DNA of 64,000 nucleotides from Hordeum vulgare subsp. vulgare (taxonomy: Eukaryota > Streptophyta > Magnoliopsida > Poales > Poaceae). The DNA lies in contig NC_058524.1 of assembly GCF_904849725.1 (NCBI RefSeq), positions 27,497,001-27,561,000 on the forward strand, written 5' to 3'. Positions 1 to 12,879 of the stretch are shown here, piece by piece. The notes under the pieces are model-generated. The model searched no databases. It saw only the letters and a program-made list of their open reading frames with translations, and was not told the origin of the DNA. Positions within the stretch are counted from its first letter, which is position 1. Every line of letters begins with the position of its first letter. The translations under genes were made by a program, and so were the position numbers.

Positions 1-758
1 CACTGGCAAGCCCTTTGCGCCACAATCATTACGCTACATGTATGGAATAGTAACACACAATTACAGTGATTGGCTATAGAAAATTTTCATCTCCTACAAG
101 GTTGTTATGGCTATTGTAATATGACATATACTACACATCTGTATAACGATTTATTGAAAACCTCTCCATCAACAACCAACTCTGCACCCAACCCATCTAT
201 TTCAGTACATGGAAAATTGGGTACGAAAATGTGCCGTACACGACCAAAGAATTGCCTATGTTGCTGCAAACAAGCCTGCCAAGATTGATTCCATTAGAGT
301 ATCATCCCCTTCCACTGGAGTTTGGACTTCATTTGTGGGTTTTGGCCAAGAAGCAATATGTGGCTCATTGGTTACTAAGCATCAGCCCATTCCGATGTTC
401 CATCATAAAATTGGGATTGTAATTGTTTACCCTCGGAAAAACAACAGGTTTAACCATTGAGCTGTGGTTCCCTTGGTGCCTACTCATCATGTTGGGTTAG
501 CACTGCAAGAAGAAACATGAGAGTAAATTCGGGTTAATGTATGGGAACAGATAAGACATCATGTGAAGTAAAAAAGAACTAAACACAGATGGTCATGTTG
601 GTGTATGTGTATTAAACCTCCTAATAGATACTAACGGTGTATTGAGGTAGCTTTAAAAAGTAAGCTCTAGAAGGGTTAAGCTATCCTAGAATTTGCGGGC
701 AAAGCCAGTGAATCACCATAGACAAAATTTGGATTTTTACATTTGCCAAACAATTCTT
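1..758 (-). other. 3' UTR and downstream flank of the coatomer beta' gene
   Basis: This stretch follows the beta'-COP stop codon on the minus strand. A possible poly(A) signal (AATAAA on the minus strand) lies at 150-155, which would give a 3' UTR of about 600 nt. The short open frames on the plus strand resemble no family I know, and I treat them as chance. I see no other feature. Confidence 0.4.
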
Positions 759-3700
759 TTAGGCTGGCGAAGTTCCTTCATTGTTCGTACCCCACTGTTC
801 CTCACCCTCATTCCCATTTACAAGAACGGTTTCTTCAGGTTCGTCAGTATCAACTTGGACAGCTTCATCCACGTTCTCCTCCGTTTCCATTACCTAAAGA
901 GGAAATTTGTTTTGTTATTTCAGAAATGAATAAAATGGTGCTGCAATAATTATCAATGTTGAGGATATCGCTTATCGCTAGCGTCTCGGTCAGCTGGGGA
1001 CTAGAGATTAATCGGAAATCGGCCGACCAATCGATTTTATGGGTTGGCCATTAATCGCCCATTTTTTTCCAAATCCCAGGTTTCCAACACTAAAATATGA
1101 TAAATTCAACACCAAAATAATATTGGACAGAAGTATTACCTCTATTCCTAACCTCTGAATCCACGTATGATAACAAATAAAATAGGACAATAATACATAT
1201 TGCATAACAAGGTCCACAAATCACAAATAAACATAGTTTTTGCAACCATAGTGCTATGAATAGGCCCGATTTATCGGTAGATTCCCGATAAATCGCTTTT
1301 CAGAGCAATAAATCGGCCCAAACGATAAATGGTGAAGATAAGGCATAATCTTATCGGTCACCCCCTGAGTAGCGATAAAACGGACGATAAATCGTTGAAT
1401 CAGACGATTTTTAAACAGTGATAATAATCAAATAGAAGATGAAGTAAACAATGGAATGGTGATCAAGACATATAACAAGTTTTCTAGAAGCACCACAGAA
1501 TACTGCAAATACAATACCTCTTCATCAGGCTCTCCATTTTGATCCAGTGTATCAACTGGTTCCTCTTCTTCAATGACCTGCATCCTTTTGAAAGCTTCCA
1601 CAAGTGTAGTGTCCGACTTCTCAGCATGGTTCAAGTACTCATCTGCAGAAGGATACTGCCCCCTGCACACACAAGACATGTTATTGCAAAAGATTTGCCT
1701 ACTTAAGAATTATGAGATGGACACGATTTTTTAAATAGGAAAATCAGTTGGCCAATGCAATAGATTACACTACAGGAAAACAAACAATATGTAGCAATGT
1801 TTACCTCTGGGAAGCAACATTCTTCTCTACAGTAAGTGCAACCTGCCAGTCTTCAAATAAATTTGGATACTCGGCAGGATCTGCCAGAGAATCTGCAGCT
1901 TTTGGATTAACCTGCAAAGAAGGAACAAATGAACAGATGACAAGACTGACAAGACTTGAATACATTTTCTTACTTGGAACAGACTTCTCAGCAAGAGAGT
2001 TAACAGCATCAGATTAAAAAATTACTTTACTGAGGTCTTTTCTCCAAATTGCGACAATCTCTGAAACTTTGCTGGGAAGATAAGAACGTGCCATCAATGC
2101 AGCTTCAGGTATACGATTGCTGCAGAGTACATAAGATGTAGTTTAGCCTTAAACAGAAGTGCATGGCAATTAGTTCATCACAGCAGAAAAGACTCACCTG
2201 TCTACAAGCAATTGTATGCAATCTTCCAATTTACCAAGCATAAAGAGGCAGAGGAAAGCAACATTGTTTTTTCCATGCTCCTTTGCTAGAGAAGCAAGCT
2301 TTTCGACTCCTTCAGCATCTCCAAGAGATGAATATAGTAGCAACAAGCCACTTAAGTCCTTCGCTTGCAGAAGACACTCTTCCGATGCCTCGAGCTGCAA
2401 TGTGTAATTTGTGAAATACTGAAAACACTTAACTAAACAAAGTTAATAAAATGCAAATTTATAAAATCAGTTAATTATATATCTTGATTTAATTAATTGC
2501 CACCCTATGACTGCAATACTGATGAATGACGAGTAACCATCTCCACGGAAAAGAAATTGCGAGGAAAAACTTTGGAAGGTTTTTTTTTCAAAAAGAATGT
2601 TTGATTTGATTTTTTTTCTATATTTTAACCAGATAAAATTATTCAATTAAGAAGAAATTGTTAGAAAATATAATTTCATACTTACAATAAGATATAAGAC
2701 CCAAATGAGAACTTAACCACTCATAAACAGTAATTCATTAATTCTATAAGTCACATATCAAACAACCTATCATAAGATTTAATCATTTAAGAACCAACCT
2801 TCCCGGTGGACATGGCGAGCTCACCAAGCTGCTTCCACTTTGATTCGCTTTGTGCTTCTACGGCAATAGCCTGCACGCAAATGGTGACCAAAAAAGTTAG
2901 TACTAGCGCCATTTAGCCAAAAATAGCAGCATAGAATACCTTACATCACATCCTCTCTATGATGTGAACTTGTGAACCAAAAAAAAAAAAATGACAATGT
3001 GCTTTTTACCTTCGCGACTTCTAATTTCCCAAGCTGCACAGCCAAATCAAACTTATAATCAGCATCAGTGGCTATCTCAAGAGCCTCCTCCAACATTCCT
3101 CTGGACTCCAAGAAATGAGCAACGCTGCCATATGGAAAGGGAGACGAGAGCTAAGTTATAATATAACGGATTAAGCCGTCACTTCTGATCCTACAAGCTG
3201 AGTATATCTTATATTTGATATTGAGATAAACGGCATCACAGTTACAAGATAAGACAGACGTCGTAAACAGTCAAAATGGGAGAATAATTGAGCACAAATT
3301 TCAAGAACCCATTTTACTTTGTTACTGTTTTAAACAAAAATGCATTGGTTTATTCATCAACCAGAGTGAACCCCCCAAAATATAAATAATTAACAGAACC
3401 TATCCTTGTGGGTCAAAGACAGACACTGACCTATTATATTGCGTCTTTGGTATGGATGGTAAGATCTCATTTGCACTTTCCAAATCCCCACGCATCACAA
3501 GCGTCTTGTATTCAATCAAACTGAGAAGTAATGTATACCCAATGACACTGCAACGAGCCAATGTTTTAGTTATAGAAAGCAATAACAGGAGATACATAAG
3601 AAATGAGGGATACTCAAGCAAACGCACTTAAACTCCTTGTCAATAAGATAAACTCGACTTTGATTCGCAAGATATCCCATCAAATACATAGGGCGATCCA

Positions 3701-6700
3701 AGTGATACATTGTGGTGACCTGTAAATAGAGTGTATAACAATGTAAGCAAATAAAGTTGTATCACATAAAATATCCATATAGAGAACGTGAAAAACAAAG
3801 AAAATGTTTGTTCAGAGCAAACAATCTTTACCTCACCACCAACACAATAATTTAGGCGCCAAGATGAGTTGTTATAAATAAAACAGTCTCCAACCCAAAT
3901 CCCTGTTCGCACTCGCTCATTGACCTCATGAAGCAACTCAAAAGCATCTTCAGCGCCTTCCTCGTCAGCAGGCTTTCCACCTTCCAAGTAGGCAGCAACA
4001 ACATCTCTCTGCAGGGACAAAAAACATAAACAAAATTTCATGCATGTAGATGTTATGTAAGAACACATTCAAAACCCATGGACCAGGGAAAATTTATAGA
4101 CGAACATTTAGTAAATGCAATAACATACATTGTACTTCAGGATGTAGAATGATGTATCACTTGCAATTGCAACTAGGTCACCACTATCAGCCCAGTAGAC
4201 GTTCTACAAGCACAGTCGAAAACAGGTTATTGAAATGTGGACTCCACATATTCATAATCACAATAAAATATACTGAACTCACCTTGACAGTCACATCAAT
4301 TCTGCGAATTAGTCTGCAATCAGCCCAGTCATAAAAGCAAATAAAGTCACTGGAACACATTGCCAAAAGTACCCCACCAAAGATACGTTCTGCAGAGAAT
4401 GAAGGACGGATAGTTTTCTTCTCCTGTAAATCAGATCATTGAAGTCAAGAGATGCGTTGCTTTCAAAATATAGATTAGCTGGTTTGCAAAATTTATACAA
4501 CCGTGATAGATAAAAGGTGCCAGATCACATATTCATTCAACATACAGTAGTAAGATTTCTAGATCAACGAATATGGTTAGGCACTTGAACATAAGTAAAG
4601 CAATCCCTTTAGCTGAAGAAATGCAATATAATGCAATACAGCACAACACTAAACTACAATAAGCCACACACCTACAACTTTCTGCAATTCCTTTCACTAA
4701 ATATGGTAAAATAAGACCATAAATATTACTCCCTTCGATCCAAAATAAGTGTCGCAGTTTTGAACTATGGTTAGTTCAACCTTAATTCAAAGTTGTGACA
4801 CTTATTATGTATCGGAGGGAGTAGCATAAAACAAAGTACAGGATGTAAAACTCTAAACTGAATTAATTTTAGAGTTTGACAGAAATATTCCTGATTAAAG
4901 CAGAATATAAAAATCACACGCTAAAACACGAACAGCCGCAAAGTGACTTTAGAAGAAATGGGACAAGCCATATCAATCTTGCACAAATTGTTGGTAAAAA
5001 GTCCAAAAATAATAGTATACCACCCACCTGGAAGGATTTATTGAAAATCTTTATTCTTGATGTACTTTCTCTGATTGCATACTCTCCTTCTGATGACCAA
5101 GCGAACTCTAACGCGGATCCAAATGATCTGTTCCTCCAAGCCAGTGCAGTATAGATTATGTATTCACCATCTCCGCATACAACAACAAACCGTCCATTGG
5201 GGTTATGCTTCAAGCTCTAAGCAAACAAAAAAATAAACCATAGTTAGATATAATAATCAAGATGTATGAAACAACAAATGTTAGCTAGAAAAAGATAATA
5301 AAAACTTTAACTTAGTATCTTATCAAGTAACAAAACTCAAGGTGCTGATCTGCTAAAAATTTATCCATGTGTAGAAGATGCATAAATGGGAATGATGTTA
5401 ATAGAAAAATAAAGCTTGTAGTATTCTTCAGTGCACTAATAATAACTCTATAATATTCTTTTATGTGTGCAAAGTTGATAGGTATGTATAAGAAAATGAA
5501 CATACTCAAGTTATAACTCCTATGTTCTTTTTGAAGCTTATCCATCTAATTGTCAGCAGTCATTACAAGGTACAGAAATGGACAGTGGCTGTTATGCATA
5601 TCAAGACATGGATGAGTAGCTTATGCAGAAGTTCAGATACTTAGGTGTGCTGTAACAATACTACCGAGTGCTAAATATGAAGAGCATTGTACCATCCAAA
5701 AGTACCTGCGGGTAAAGATCACAGCTGCCTAACTCCTTCACAGCTAGGGGCAATCTTTCCCCATCTGTAGCCTGGTATCAAACATAATAAGCGATCAGCC
5801 AAACTTCTCAATTTGATTTTTTGTTACAGAACAGGCAAACTAACCTCAAAGTTTGCACCGACAGTCTTTATATTCACAGTCTGTATCTCATTATGCTTTG
5901 CCCAGATGATTTTTCCACTGGCATCCATACTTGCTACTGGTACTTCGCGACCCATTTTAATCATAATAGTTCCCTCATCATAACCAATCACCATTCTAGA
6001 CAATAAGCAAATGGTATTATTAGTTTCATGATTGGATAACAGGGAGTAGCACAACCAGGCCCAAAAATTGTGAGCACAAGAAACAAGAGGAACTAGTTGT
6101 GGAAATAAGTGCGAGAACTTGATAACATCTAGAAAAATAGGCATATTGCAAGAAACATACAAGTGGACAGAACAAGAAGGAATAGAAACATTACTCCCTC
6201 CGCTCCATAATTATTGTCGTAGTAAATAACCATCAATTCACAACGCTCGGTTTTGTAAATGTGAAATGGCACGCTTAACCAACAATTTTATGCATGTGAA
6301 GGTCTATTAAAAGCAAACATAAATAACTTGTAACAAGAACTTCACATTTATGAAGCACAACATCAGTACACATCCAGTAAATAAATAAATAAACATATCG
6401 CGATGTAATACTCCTAATTAATGGCAAATTCTTATTTTGATAGCTAGCACCCATTGGATAGGTGATGATAACAATGAAATAAAGAAGAAATCAGATGATC
6501 ATTCATTACCTTCTTGATCCCTTCATGTATCCAATAGCCCAGACTCGCTCAAGGCCATAGTTTAGTGTGTTCTCAAGCCTACAAAATAAGTGAATAAGTA
6601 ACTAAAATTAAGAACCTTTCACAGAGGCTGACATATTTTCCAAATTAATACAAAAAATATCATATAAGCAAACTGAGTAGTATATTTAATTATTTATTAC

Positions 6701-9525
6701 CCACATGATGACAGTTATCCTTTTGTTTCATACAAATATGCAAATTGGTACTCCCTCCGTCCCAAAATTCTTGTCTTAGATTTATCTAGATATGAATGTA
6801 TCTAGTCACATTTTAGTATTTAGATACATCCATTCCTAGACAAACCTAAGACAAGAATTTTGGGACGGAGGGAGTATAAATTTATCAACCTTACAATTAT
6901 CTACAGAAATGGCTCATAGTAGGAGTACTCAGAGAACTATTGGATCCGACTATGAACTCTAGAAACTTGAGAGAACATGTCACGAACAAAACTAGGTGCT
7001 CCATAACATTTGGGTCTCAAGGATGAGAATGTTGAAGATGGCAAAACAGTTGACCCCTTTAAGTTAGCACAACATATAAACTGATATGATTCCATGGGGT
7101 TGAACATAGAAGAGTACAAACAAACGCTAAAAATCTATTGATGTCATGCTTATGGGCCTTAAAAGTTTGTTGTGCCTGCATAGGGGAGTCGAGCCTGTTA
7201 TTTAGCAACATTCTGGTTGTTGAGAAACAGTCAAAGAGATCTCTAAAACGAACTATAGAGTTGCTTCAGTAATTGATTTTTCTCTTGGGTAAGAAGTAAA
7301 GTGACCAGCATGAGAACTAGGAAAGATAGATCCACAGTTCGCATTTATGTTGACACAGAAAAGAAAGCAACCTGTAAGTTGTTGAATGCCATATACGAAC
7401 TGTCCCATCTTCCGATCCAGTAATGATTATAGGAAGCTCAGGATGGAAACAAACAGCAGAAATGTTGTGTGTATGGCCTTCAAGAGTCTGAACACAGCTC
7501 TTGGTTTGATAATCCCAGACCTGGTTTATCATAATTATCCATCTTAGGACTGAACCAACACTTGAAGGTTCAAAATACTACAGCAGGTACAAAAGACAGA
7601 CCTTTGCAGTGGAGTCATCAGAACCAGTTATCAAATAGGGCCTGTCACCACCAGTGAAGTAATCAACGCAGTTCACACCCTTCTGATGTCCATCTAGCGT
7701 AAAATTTGGATCTGGAGAACCCAAACTCCATATCTGCCATTTCAGATTAAGAAGCATTAATGAACAAGACCACATCATGAGTCATGGCTCATACTAAAAT
7801 GTAAATGCAGATGAGGGGGTGTGTAACAGACCTTTGTAGTGCGGTCAAGAGATGCACTTGCAAAAGTGTTAGTATCCTTTGGATTGAAAGTAACCTGCAT
7901 GACATAGTGTGAATGCCCCTCAAAGATTTGAGTGCACATCCACCCTTTGTCCCAGTCCCAAAGCTTTATCAACATGTCATCAGACGATGACAGCACATAT
8001 GGAAGAGTTGGATGGACAGCTACACATCTGATATAATCAGTATGAGCCTCAAAAACTTTAATTTTGTCCATGGTATTGTAGTTGTAGACACGAATGAACA
8101 TATCATCTGCACCGGCAACAACCCATTGTTTCCTTGACACAAATTTTGCCGACCGCACTGAAATTATGTTCAAATACACATCACATAGTTAAGTCATTTC
8201 CAGATTCCACTTTCAGCCCAATTTCTATTTACATTTGATGATATGTATGTTGCATACCTGGCAGCTCTGAAACTTCGAATGATTTCACCATGGTCTGCAA
8301 GATATACAAAAACAAACATATTAAATAATCAAATTCTGTGGAGCCAGCTTTTAAACTTTTATACAAAAGTACTCCACAGATATACTTGTCAAGAATTAGA
8401 TTAGTAAATAATATTGAGCAACAAAATGAGGAGAGGAGCCAGGGAAAGTTTTTGACATAGTACACCGTAAGTGCATAATTCATCTTGTTAAAACCTAATT
8501 AGCATAGATTCTACTGCACAAGCTCAGTTTGGCTTATTGTATCCTAAATAGATCCACTAAATCTAGATAACGATATAGTAAAGGATGTACTTCTGTCACC
8601 ATTTCATATTTTCACAAGAGACTATATGTGTCAGCAGAGAGGGTATCAGTACTATCTAACAAGAGTGACAAGCCTAAAACAAGCTATATGTGTCAGCGGG
8701 GAGGGTCCAGGTGCTGAAGTTCTTAATCCTTACAGCACTTTGTACTTGTCGAAAGCTTACAGCACATGATCAGAATTACGGCACGGGAAATTCTCCACGA
8801 CTGACCAATAAGCAAGGATACAGATCATAAACAACAGAAAATACATCAGAAATCAAGCTCTAGCGTTAGGAATTGAGACAGCCTTAATCCTGTTCTATTC
8901 ATGTGTTAGTGGTGTTAGTACTTGATCGATTGTTATGAGTACCAACTGAAGTACATAACAGTTACTTCAAGAGATTCAACATTATACAAGAGGGACAAAA
9001 ACTGAACATAAAAAGAGCTCAAGTGCCTTGCCTGCGTCTGGTAGTCCCAGATGCAGAGAGTCCCCGAGTACAAGCTCGCCAGGATCCTGCCCCATTGCAA
9101 AAAAGAAAAACCATAAAACCAAGTTATCAACCGTAATGACAAGCAGCACCGACACCGCAGACGCGGCCGAAATGCACTGAACGCCAGGAAGGCGCGGGCA
9201 CTTGCCATGGCTCGGTGGGGTGCAGATCCACCGACTTGACCCTCTCCGACCGCTGCGCGAACTTCCTCTGATCACACCAAACAAAAACGAACACCAAATC
9301 AGCTCTCCAACTAACCCAACGACAACAGCAACCAAAACGGGACAGCGGGGCCGAGATCCAGCGCGGGGTCGGGCGGGGGGCGCACCTTGATCTCCAACCT
9401 GAGCGGCTGCAGGAAACAACGAGCAACTGGTCAGATCCCGGCGGGCGCGGCACGAAAACTGCGGCGAAACGGGCCGGAGACGGATTCGGGGGGAGCGGGG
9501 GAGAGAGCTCAGATCCGCGTACCAT
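759..9525 (-). CDS. COPB2: Coatomer subunit beta' (beta'-COP), complete, 24 exons
   Basis: Beta'-COP is a COPI coat subunit. It binds dilysine cargo and helps curve the membrane in Golgi-to-ER transport. Coding exons, 5' to 3': 9523-9525, 9386-9406, 9206-9267, 9032-9086, 8258-8294, 7832-8157, 7602-7733, 7372-7520, 6510-6578, 5845-5995, 5706-5771, 5028-5216, 4283-4423, 4129-4203, 3832-4008, 3628-3719, 3431-3547, 3010-3124, 2799-2870, 2198-2394, 2026-2119, 1805-1911, 1518-1662, 759-893. They sum to 2727 nt, that is 908 residues plus stop, with no stop or frame break, which matches the family length. The protein starts [21 protein letters not shown]40 repeats fill the first 300 or so residues (IWDYQTQ, LWDWDKG, VWDYQTK, VRIWHS), then come a second propeller, an alpha-solenoid, and an acidic tail ending [14 protein letters not shown]. 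The start codon is alone in its exon. Introns 3 and 4 use GC donors. This gene appears functional. Confidence 0.97.
955..1425. repeat. Interspersed repeat in the last intron of beta'-COP
   Basis: The 624-bp last intron holds AT-rich DNA with repeated ATAAATCG/CGATTTAT and AATCGGCC words (around 1010-1060 and 1265-1410), unlike the other introns. It looks like a degenerate transposable element, but I cannot find clear ends or a coding remnant. Confidence 0.45.
4729..4821. mobile_element. Stowaway MITE (intron 12 of beta'-COP)
   Basis: This 93-bp element starts CTCCCTTCGATCCAAAATAA and ends with the inverted TATCGGAGGGAG. It is flanked by TA on both sides (4727-4728 and 4822-4823), the Tc1/mariner target duplication. 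The terminal inverted repeats have diverged slightly, so it is not recent. Confidence 0.9.
6194..6225. mobile_element. Possible truncated Stowaway end
   Basis: CTCCCTCCGCTCCATAATTA after a TA dinucleotide looks like one end of a Stowaway-type MITE. I do not find the matching inverted end nearby, so it is either a single terminus or a strongly decayed copy. It lies in the intron between 5996 and 6509. Confidence 0.45.
6751..6874. mobile_element. Stowaway MITE (intron 8 of beta'-COP)
   Basis: This 124-bp element has near-perfect terminal inverted repeats, opening CTCCCTCCGTCCCAAAATTC and closing with its complement. TA duplications stand at 6749-6750 and 6875-6876. The whole element can fold into one hairpin. 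Confidence 0.95.
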
Positions 9526-9767
9526 GGCGGCGACGGCGCGGCGGGGCGGGGCGATCGGGCGGCGGGGACGGGCCGGGCCCCGAACGGAGATCCGCGGTCG
9601 TCGAAGGGAACGGCGGCTTGGCTCCTCGCGGCGCCGCGCGGCGGGGCGGGGCGGGGCGGCGAGGGAGCGGGCCGGATCGCGCGAGCTCGGTGGAGGAGCG
9701 AAGCGGGGTGGGAGGAGAGATGACACAGGGGGCCGAGTAGGAGGGGGTTTTGTGGGAATTTTATTAT
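9526..9767 (-). promoter_or_regulatory. GC-rich 5' UTR/promoter of beta'-COP
   Basis: This strongly GC-rich block (GGCGGGG-type runs) lies directly upstream of the isolated start codon, as in CpG-rich housekeeping promoters of grasses. I see no clear TATA box. The long open frames on both strands here reflect base composition and are not genes. Confidence 0.6.
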
Positions 9768-9905
9768 TATTATTTTGGGACGTTTCAAATAAGTACCTGA
9801 TTTTATTTTTTTTACGGATATAAGTACCTGGTGGTTTAACACTTTCGCAGAAAGCAACCGCACGATTGTTATCAGAAAAAAAGAACACGTAGTGGTACCA
9901 ACTTT

Positions 9906-10450
9906 TCTTTTTAACAGTGTGATCATTTCATTCATCATAGAATAGAGAGGTCATTTATAATTAGAGATGTAATGAAACTAGGAGGGTCATTGTCCCAAGT
10001 ACAAGAGCTTCTAGTTTTATAAGCTTCCTTTGCTAAGGCATCATCTACCTGATTAGCTTCCCGTTTACATAGACCGAATTGTATCTGCCCAAACTCGCTG
10101 GCAATCTGCCCACACTCGAAGATGGTTGCATATTGAGCTCCTAAGAAACCAACCGGATCCTTAAGTGCTTCAATCACCAGCTGACAATCAGCTTCACCTT
10201 CTAGTTTTGAGCATCCTATATGAGCTGCGAGAATGAGCCCGTTCCGAAGGGCTAGTGACTCGGCCGTTGCAGCATCAGATACATTTGGGATGTAATGTGT
10301 TGTTGCTGCTATAAAATGTCCCCATTCATCTCTGATGATTGCTCCTCTTGCCCCAGCCCTATCCTCTTCAACGAATGATGCATCCACATTTACTTTCAGA
10401 AAATCATGTCTGGGCTTAATCCATATATGCTCTTCTTTTGGTCTTTCAAA
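9906..10450 (-). mobile_element. 5'-truncated LINE with 19-bp target-site duplication
   Basis: The 19-bp word ACGTAGTGGTACCAACTTT stands at 9887-9905 and again at 10451-10469, flanking a 545-bp insert. On the minus strand the insert ends in an A-rich tail (TTAAAAAGAAAA). The coding part is only the C-terminal RNase H domain. A long variable target duplication, a poly(A)-like tail and 5' truncation are the signs of target-primed reverse transcription by a non-LTR element. Confidence 0.92.
9935..10450 (-). pseudogene. LINE RNase H-like domain remnant
   Basis: The frame reads KVNVDASFVEEDRAGARGAI, then ATAESLALRNGLILA, then a GEADCQLVIEAL block and CKREANQVDDALAKEA. This is the order of acidic and conserved residues in plant LINE and retroelement RNase H domains: D in NVDAS, E in AESLAL, D in EADCQLV, D in VDDALA. 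The apparent N-terminal residues before about position 6 come from the duplicated target site, not the element. No promoter belongs to it, and the rest of ORF2 is missing. Confidence 0.85.
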
Positions 10451-10560
10451 ACGTAGTGGTACCAACTTTGCAGCCCGGTTGCCATGAAAATAGTTTTGGG
10501 CCCGGCTCCGCCGGGCTAAAACGATGGCGGAGGCTCGGCCCTTATTGTCTGTTCTTTTTT

Positions 10561-12860
10561 ACCCGATATTACGCGAATGTTTAGTCACGTTTGAAAGGAC
10601 TTAGAGAAAGGTGAATAGACGCTTTAAAATAATTACGGTTTAAGCTTGAATAAATACGAAATAAAATTAATGTTTAATTTGTCAAGCACAAACCTAAAAC
10701 AACTAGACTCATCTATGTGCATCAAGAACTTATGCTAAGCAAGATAAACAACTAAGTGATAGCAAGATATATAACAATAAATAATATTACTATCACAAAG
10801 TAAAGTACATAAGTAAAGGGCTCGGGTAAGAGATAACGCACGCGGAGACGAAGATGTATCCCCAAGTTCACACCCTTGCGGATGCTAATCTTCGTTTGAA
10901 GCGGTGTGGAGGCACAATGTGTTGAAATTATGCCCTAGAGGCAATAATAAATATAGTTATTATTATAATTCCTGTATCAAGATAATCGTTTATTATCCAT
11001 GCTATAATTGTATTGAATGAAGACTCATTTACATGTGTGGATACATAGACAAAACACTGTCCCTAGCAAGCCTCTAGTTGGCTGGCCAGTTGATCAAAGA
11101 TAGTCAGTGTCTTCTGATTATGAACAAGGTGTTGTTGCTTGATAACTGGATCACGTCATTAGGAGAATCACGTGGTGAACTAGACCCAAACTAATAGACG
11201 TAGCATGTTGATCGTGTCATTTTGTTGCTACTGTTTTCTGCGTGTCAAGTATTTGTTCCTATGACCATGAGATCATATAACTCACTCACACCGGAGGAAT
11301 ACTTTGTGTGTATCAAACGTCGCAACGTAACTGGGTGACTATAAAGATGCTCTACAGGTATCTCCGAAGGTGTTCGTTGAGTTAGTATGGATCAAGACTA
11401 GGATTTGTCGCTCCGTGTGACGGAGAGGTATCTCGGGGCCCACTCGGTAATACAACATCACACACAAGCCTTGCAAGCAATGTGACTTAGTGTAAGTTAC
11501 GGGATCTTGTATTACAGAACGAGTAAAGAGACTTGCCGGTAAACGAGATTGAAATAGGTATGCGGATACTGACGATCGAATCTCGGGCAAGTAACATACC
11601 GAAGGACAAAGGGAATGACATACGGGATTATATGAATCCTTGGCACTGAGGTTCAAACGATAAGATCTTCGTAGAATATGTAGGATCCAATATGGGCATC
11701 CAGGTCCCGCTATTGGATATTGACCGAGAAGTCTCTCGGGTCATGTCTACATAGTTCTCGAACCCGCAGGGTCTGCACACTTAAGGTTCGGCGTTGTTTT
11801 ATGCGTATTTGAGTTATATGGTTGGTTACCGAATGTTGTTCGGAGTCCCGGATGAGATCACGTACGCACGAGGGTTTCCGGAATGGTCCGGAAACGAAGA
11901 TTGATATATAGGATGACCTCATTTGATTACCGGAAGGTTTTCGGAGTTACCGGGAATGTACCGGGAATGACGAATGGGTTCCGGGAGTTCATCGGGGGGG
12001 GGGGGCAACCCACCCCGGAGAAGCCCATAGGCCATGAGGGTGGCACACCAGCCCTTAGTGGGCTGGTGGGACAGCCCAAAGGGGCCCTATGCGCCTAAGA
12101 AAGAAAAATCAAAGAGAAAGAAAAAAAAAGGAGGTGGGAAGGGAAGGAAGGACTCCCACCCACCAAACCAAGTCCAACTCGGTTTGGGGGGGAGACCTTC
12201 CCCCTTGGCTCGGCCGACCCCCTTGGGGCTCCTTGAGCCCCAAGGCAAGGTCCCCTCCCTCCCACCTATATATACGGAGGTTTTAGGGCTGATTTGAGAC
12301 GACTTTTCCACGGCAGCCCGACCACATACCTCCACGGTTTTTCCTCTAGATCGCGTTTCTGCGGAGCTCGGGCGGAGCCTTGCTGAGACGAGATCATCAC
12401 CAACCTCCGGAGCGCCGTCACGCTGCCGGAGAACTCTTCTACCTCTCCGTCTCTCTTGCTGGATCAAGAAGGCCGAGATCATCGTCGAGCTGTACGTGTG
12501 CTGAACGCGGAGGTGCCGTCCGTTCGGTACTAGATCGTGGGACTGATCGCGGGATTGTTCGCGGGGCGGATCGAGGGACGTGAGGACGTTCCACTACATC
12601 AACCGCGTTCACTAACGCTTCTGCTGTACGGTCTACAAGGGTACGTAGATCACTCATCCCCTCTCGTAGATGGACATCACCATGATAGGTCTTCGTGCGC
12701 GTAGGAAATTTTTTGTTTCCCATGCGACGTTCCCCAACACAATGCTCCCCAAGATGCCACTAAGGCCACTATAATCTCCTCACGTCCTCGCACAATGCAA
12801 GATATCGTGATTCCATTAAGGGACCCTTGAGGGTGGGCATCGAACCCGTACAAACAAGGT
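10561..12860. other. Unclassified transposon-derived DNA hosting a solo LTR
   Basis: The flanks 10561-10919 and 12740-12860 join across the solo LTR into one sequence (GGTGTGGAGGCACAATG, then CTCCCCAAGATGCCACTAAG). This resembles a common non-coding stretch of Triticeae transposons. No coding sequence is visible and I cannot name the family safely. Confidence 0.5.
10920..12739 (+). mobile_element. Solo LTR, Copia BARE-1/WIS/Angela type
   Basis: The 1820-bp LTR opens TGTTGAAATTATGCCCTAGA and closes GCGACGTTCCCCAACA, with the 5-bp duplication CAATG at 10915-10919 and 12740-12744. No internal domain or second LTR is present, so it is a product of LTR-LTR recombination. It contains a TATATATA-like promoter box near 12267 and a G homopolymer near 11995. 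The same family occurs in reverse orientation at 44468-46224. Confidence 0.95.
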
Positions 12861-12879
12861 TGGGCCTAAACATGGGAAT

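Larger units (their letters stand above)
9768..10560 (+). repeat. Promoter-proximal repeat, copy A (split by a LINE)
   Basis: Segments 9768-9905 and 10470-10557 together match 36424-36606 upstream of XRCC1 in the same orientation. Shared words include GTTTCAAATAAGTAC, AAGTACCTGGTGGTTTAACA, CTTTCGCAGAA, GCCCGGTTGCC and GGGCCCGG. Copy A has about 36 bp more than copy B near 9860 and is interrupted by the LINE insertion. I cannot assign a superfamily. Confidence 0.75.

Noticed and set aside
4050..4334. Open frames on the plus strand across beta'-COP exons
   Set aside because: They are antisense shadows of exons 13-15, whose minus-strand frame is confirmed by protein continuity.
8982..9938. Long overlapping open frames (253 and 318 residues) in the GC-rich beta'-COP promoter
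   Set aside because: They are proline/arginine-rich composition artefacts antisense to or overlapping the true first exons, with no domain and no splice support.
12087..12723. Open frames within the solo LTR near 12087-12723
   Set aside because: They lie entirely within an LTR whose ends and target duplication are clear, and no known protein motif is present.
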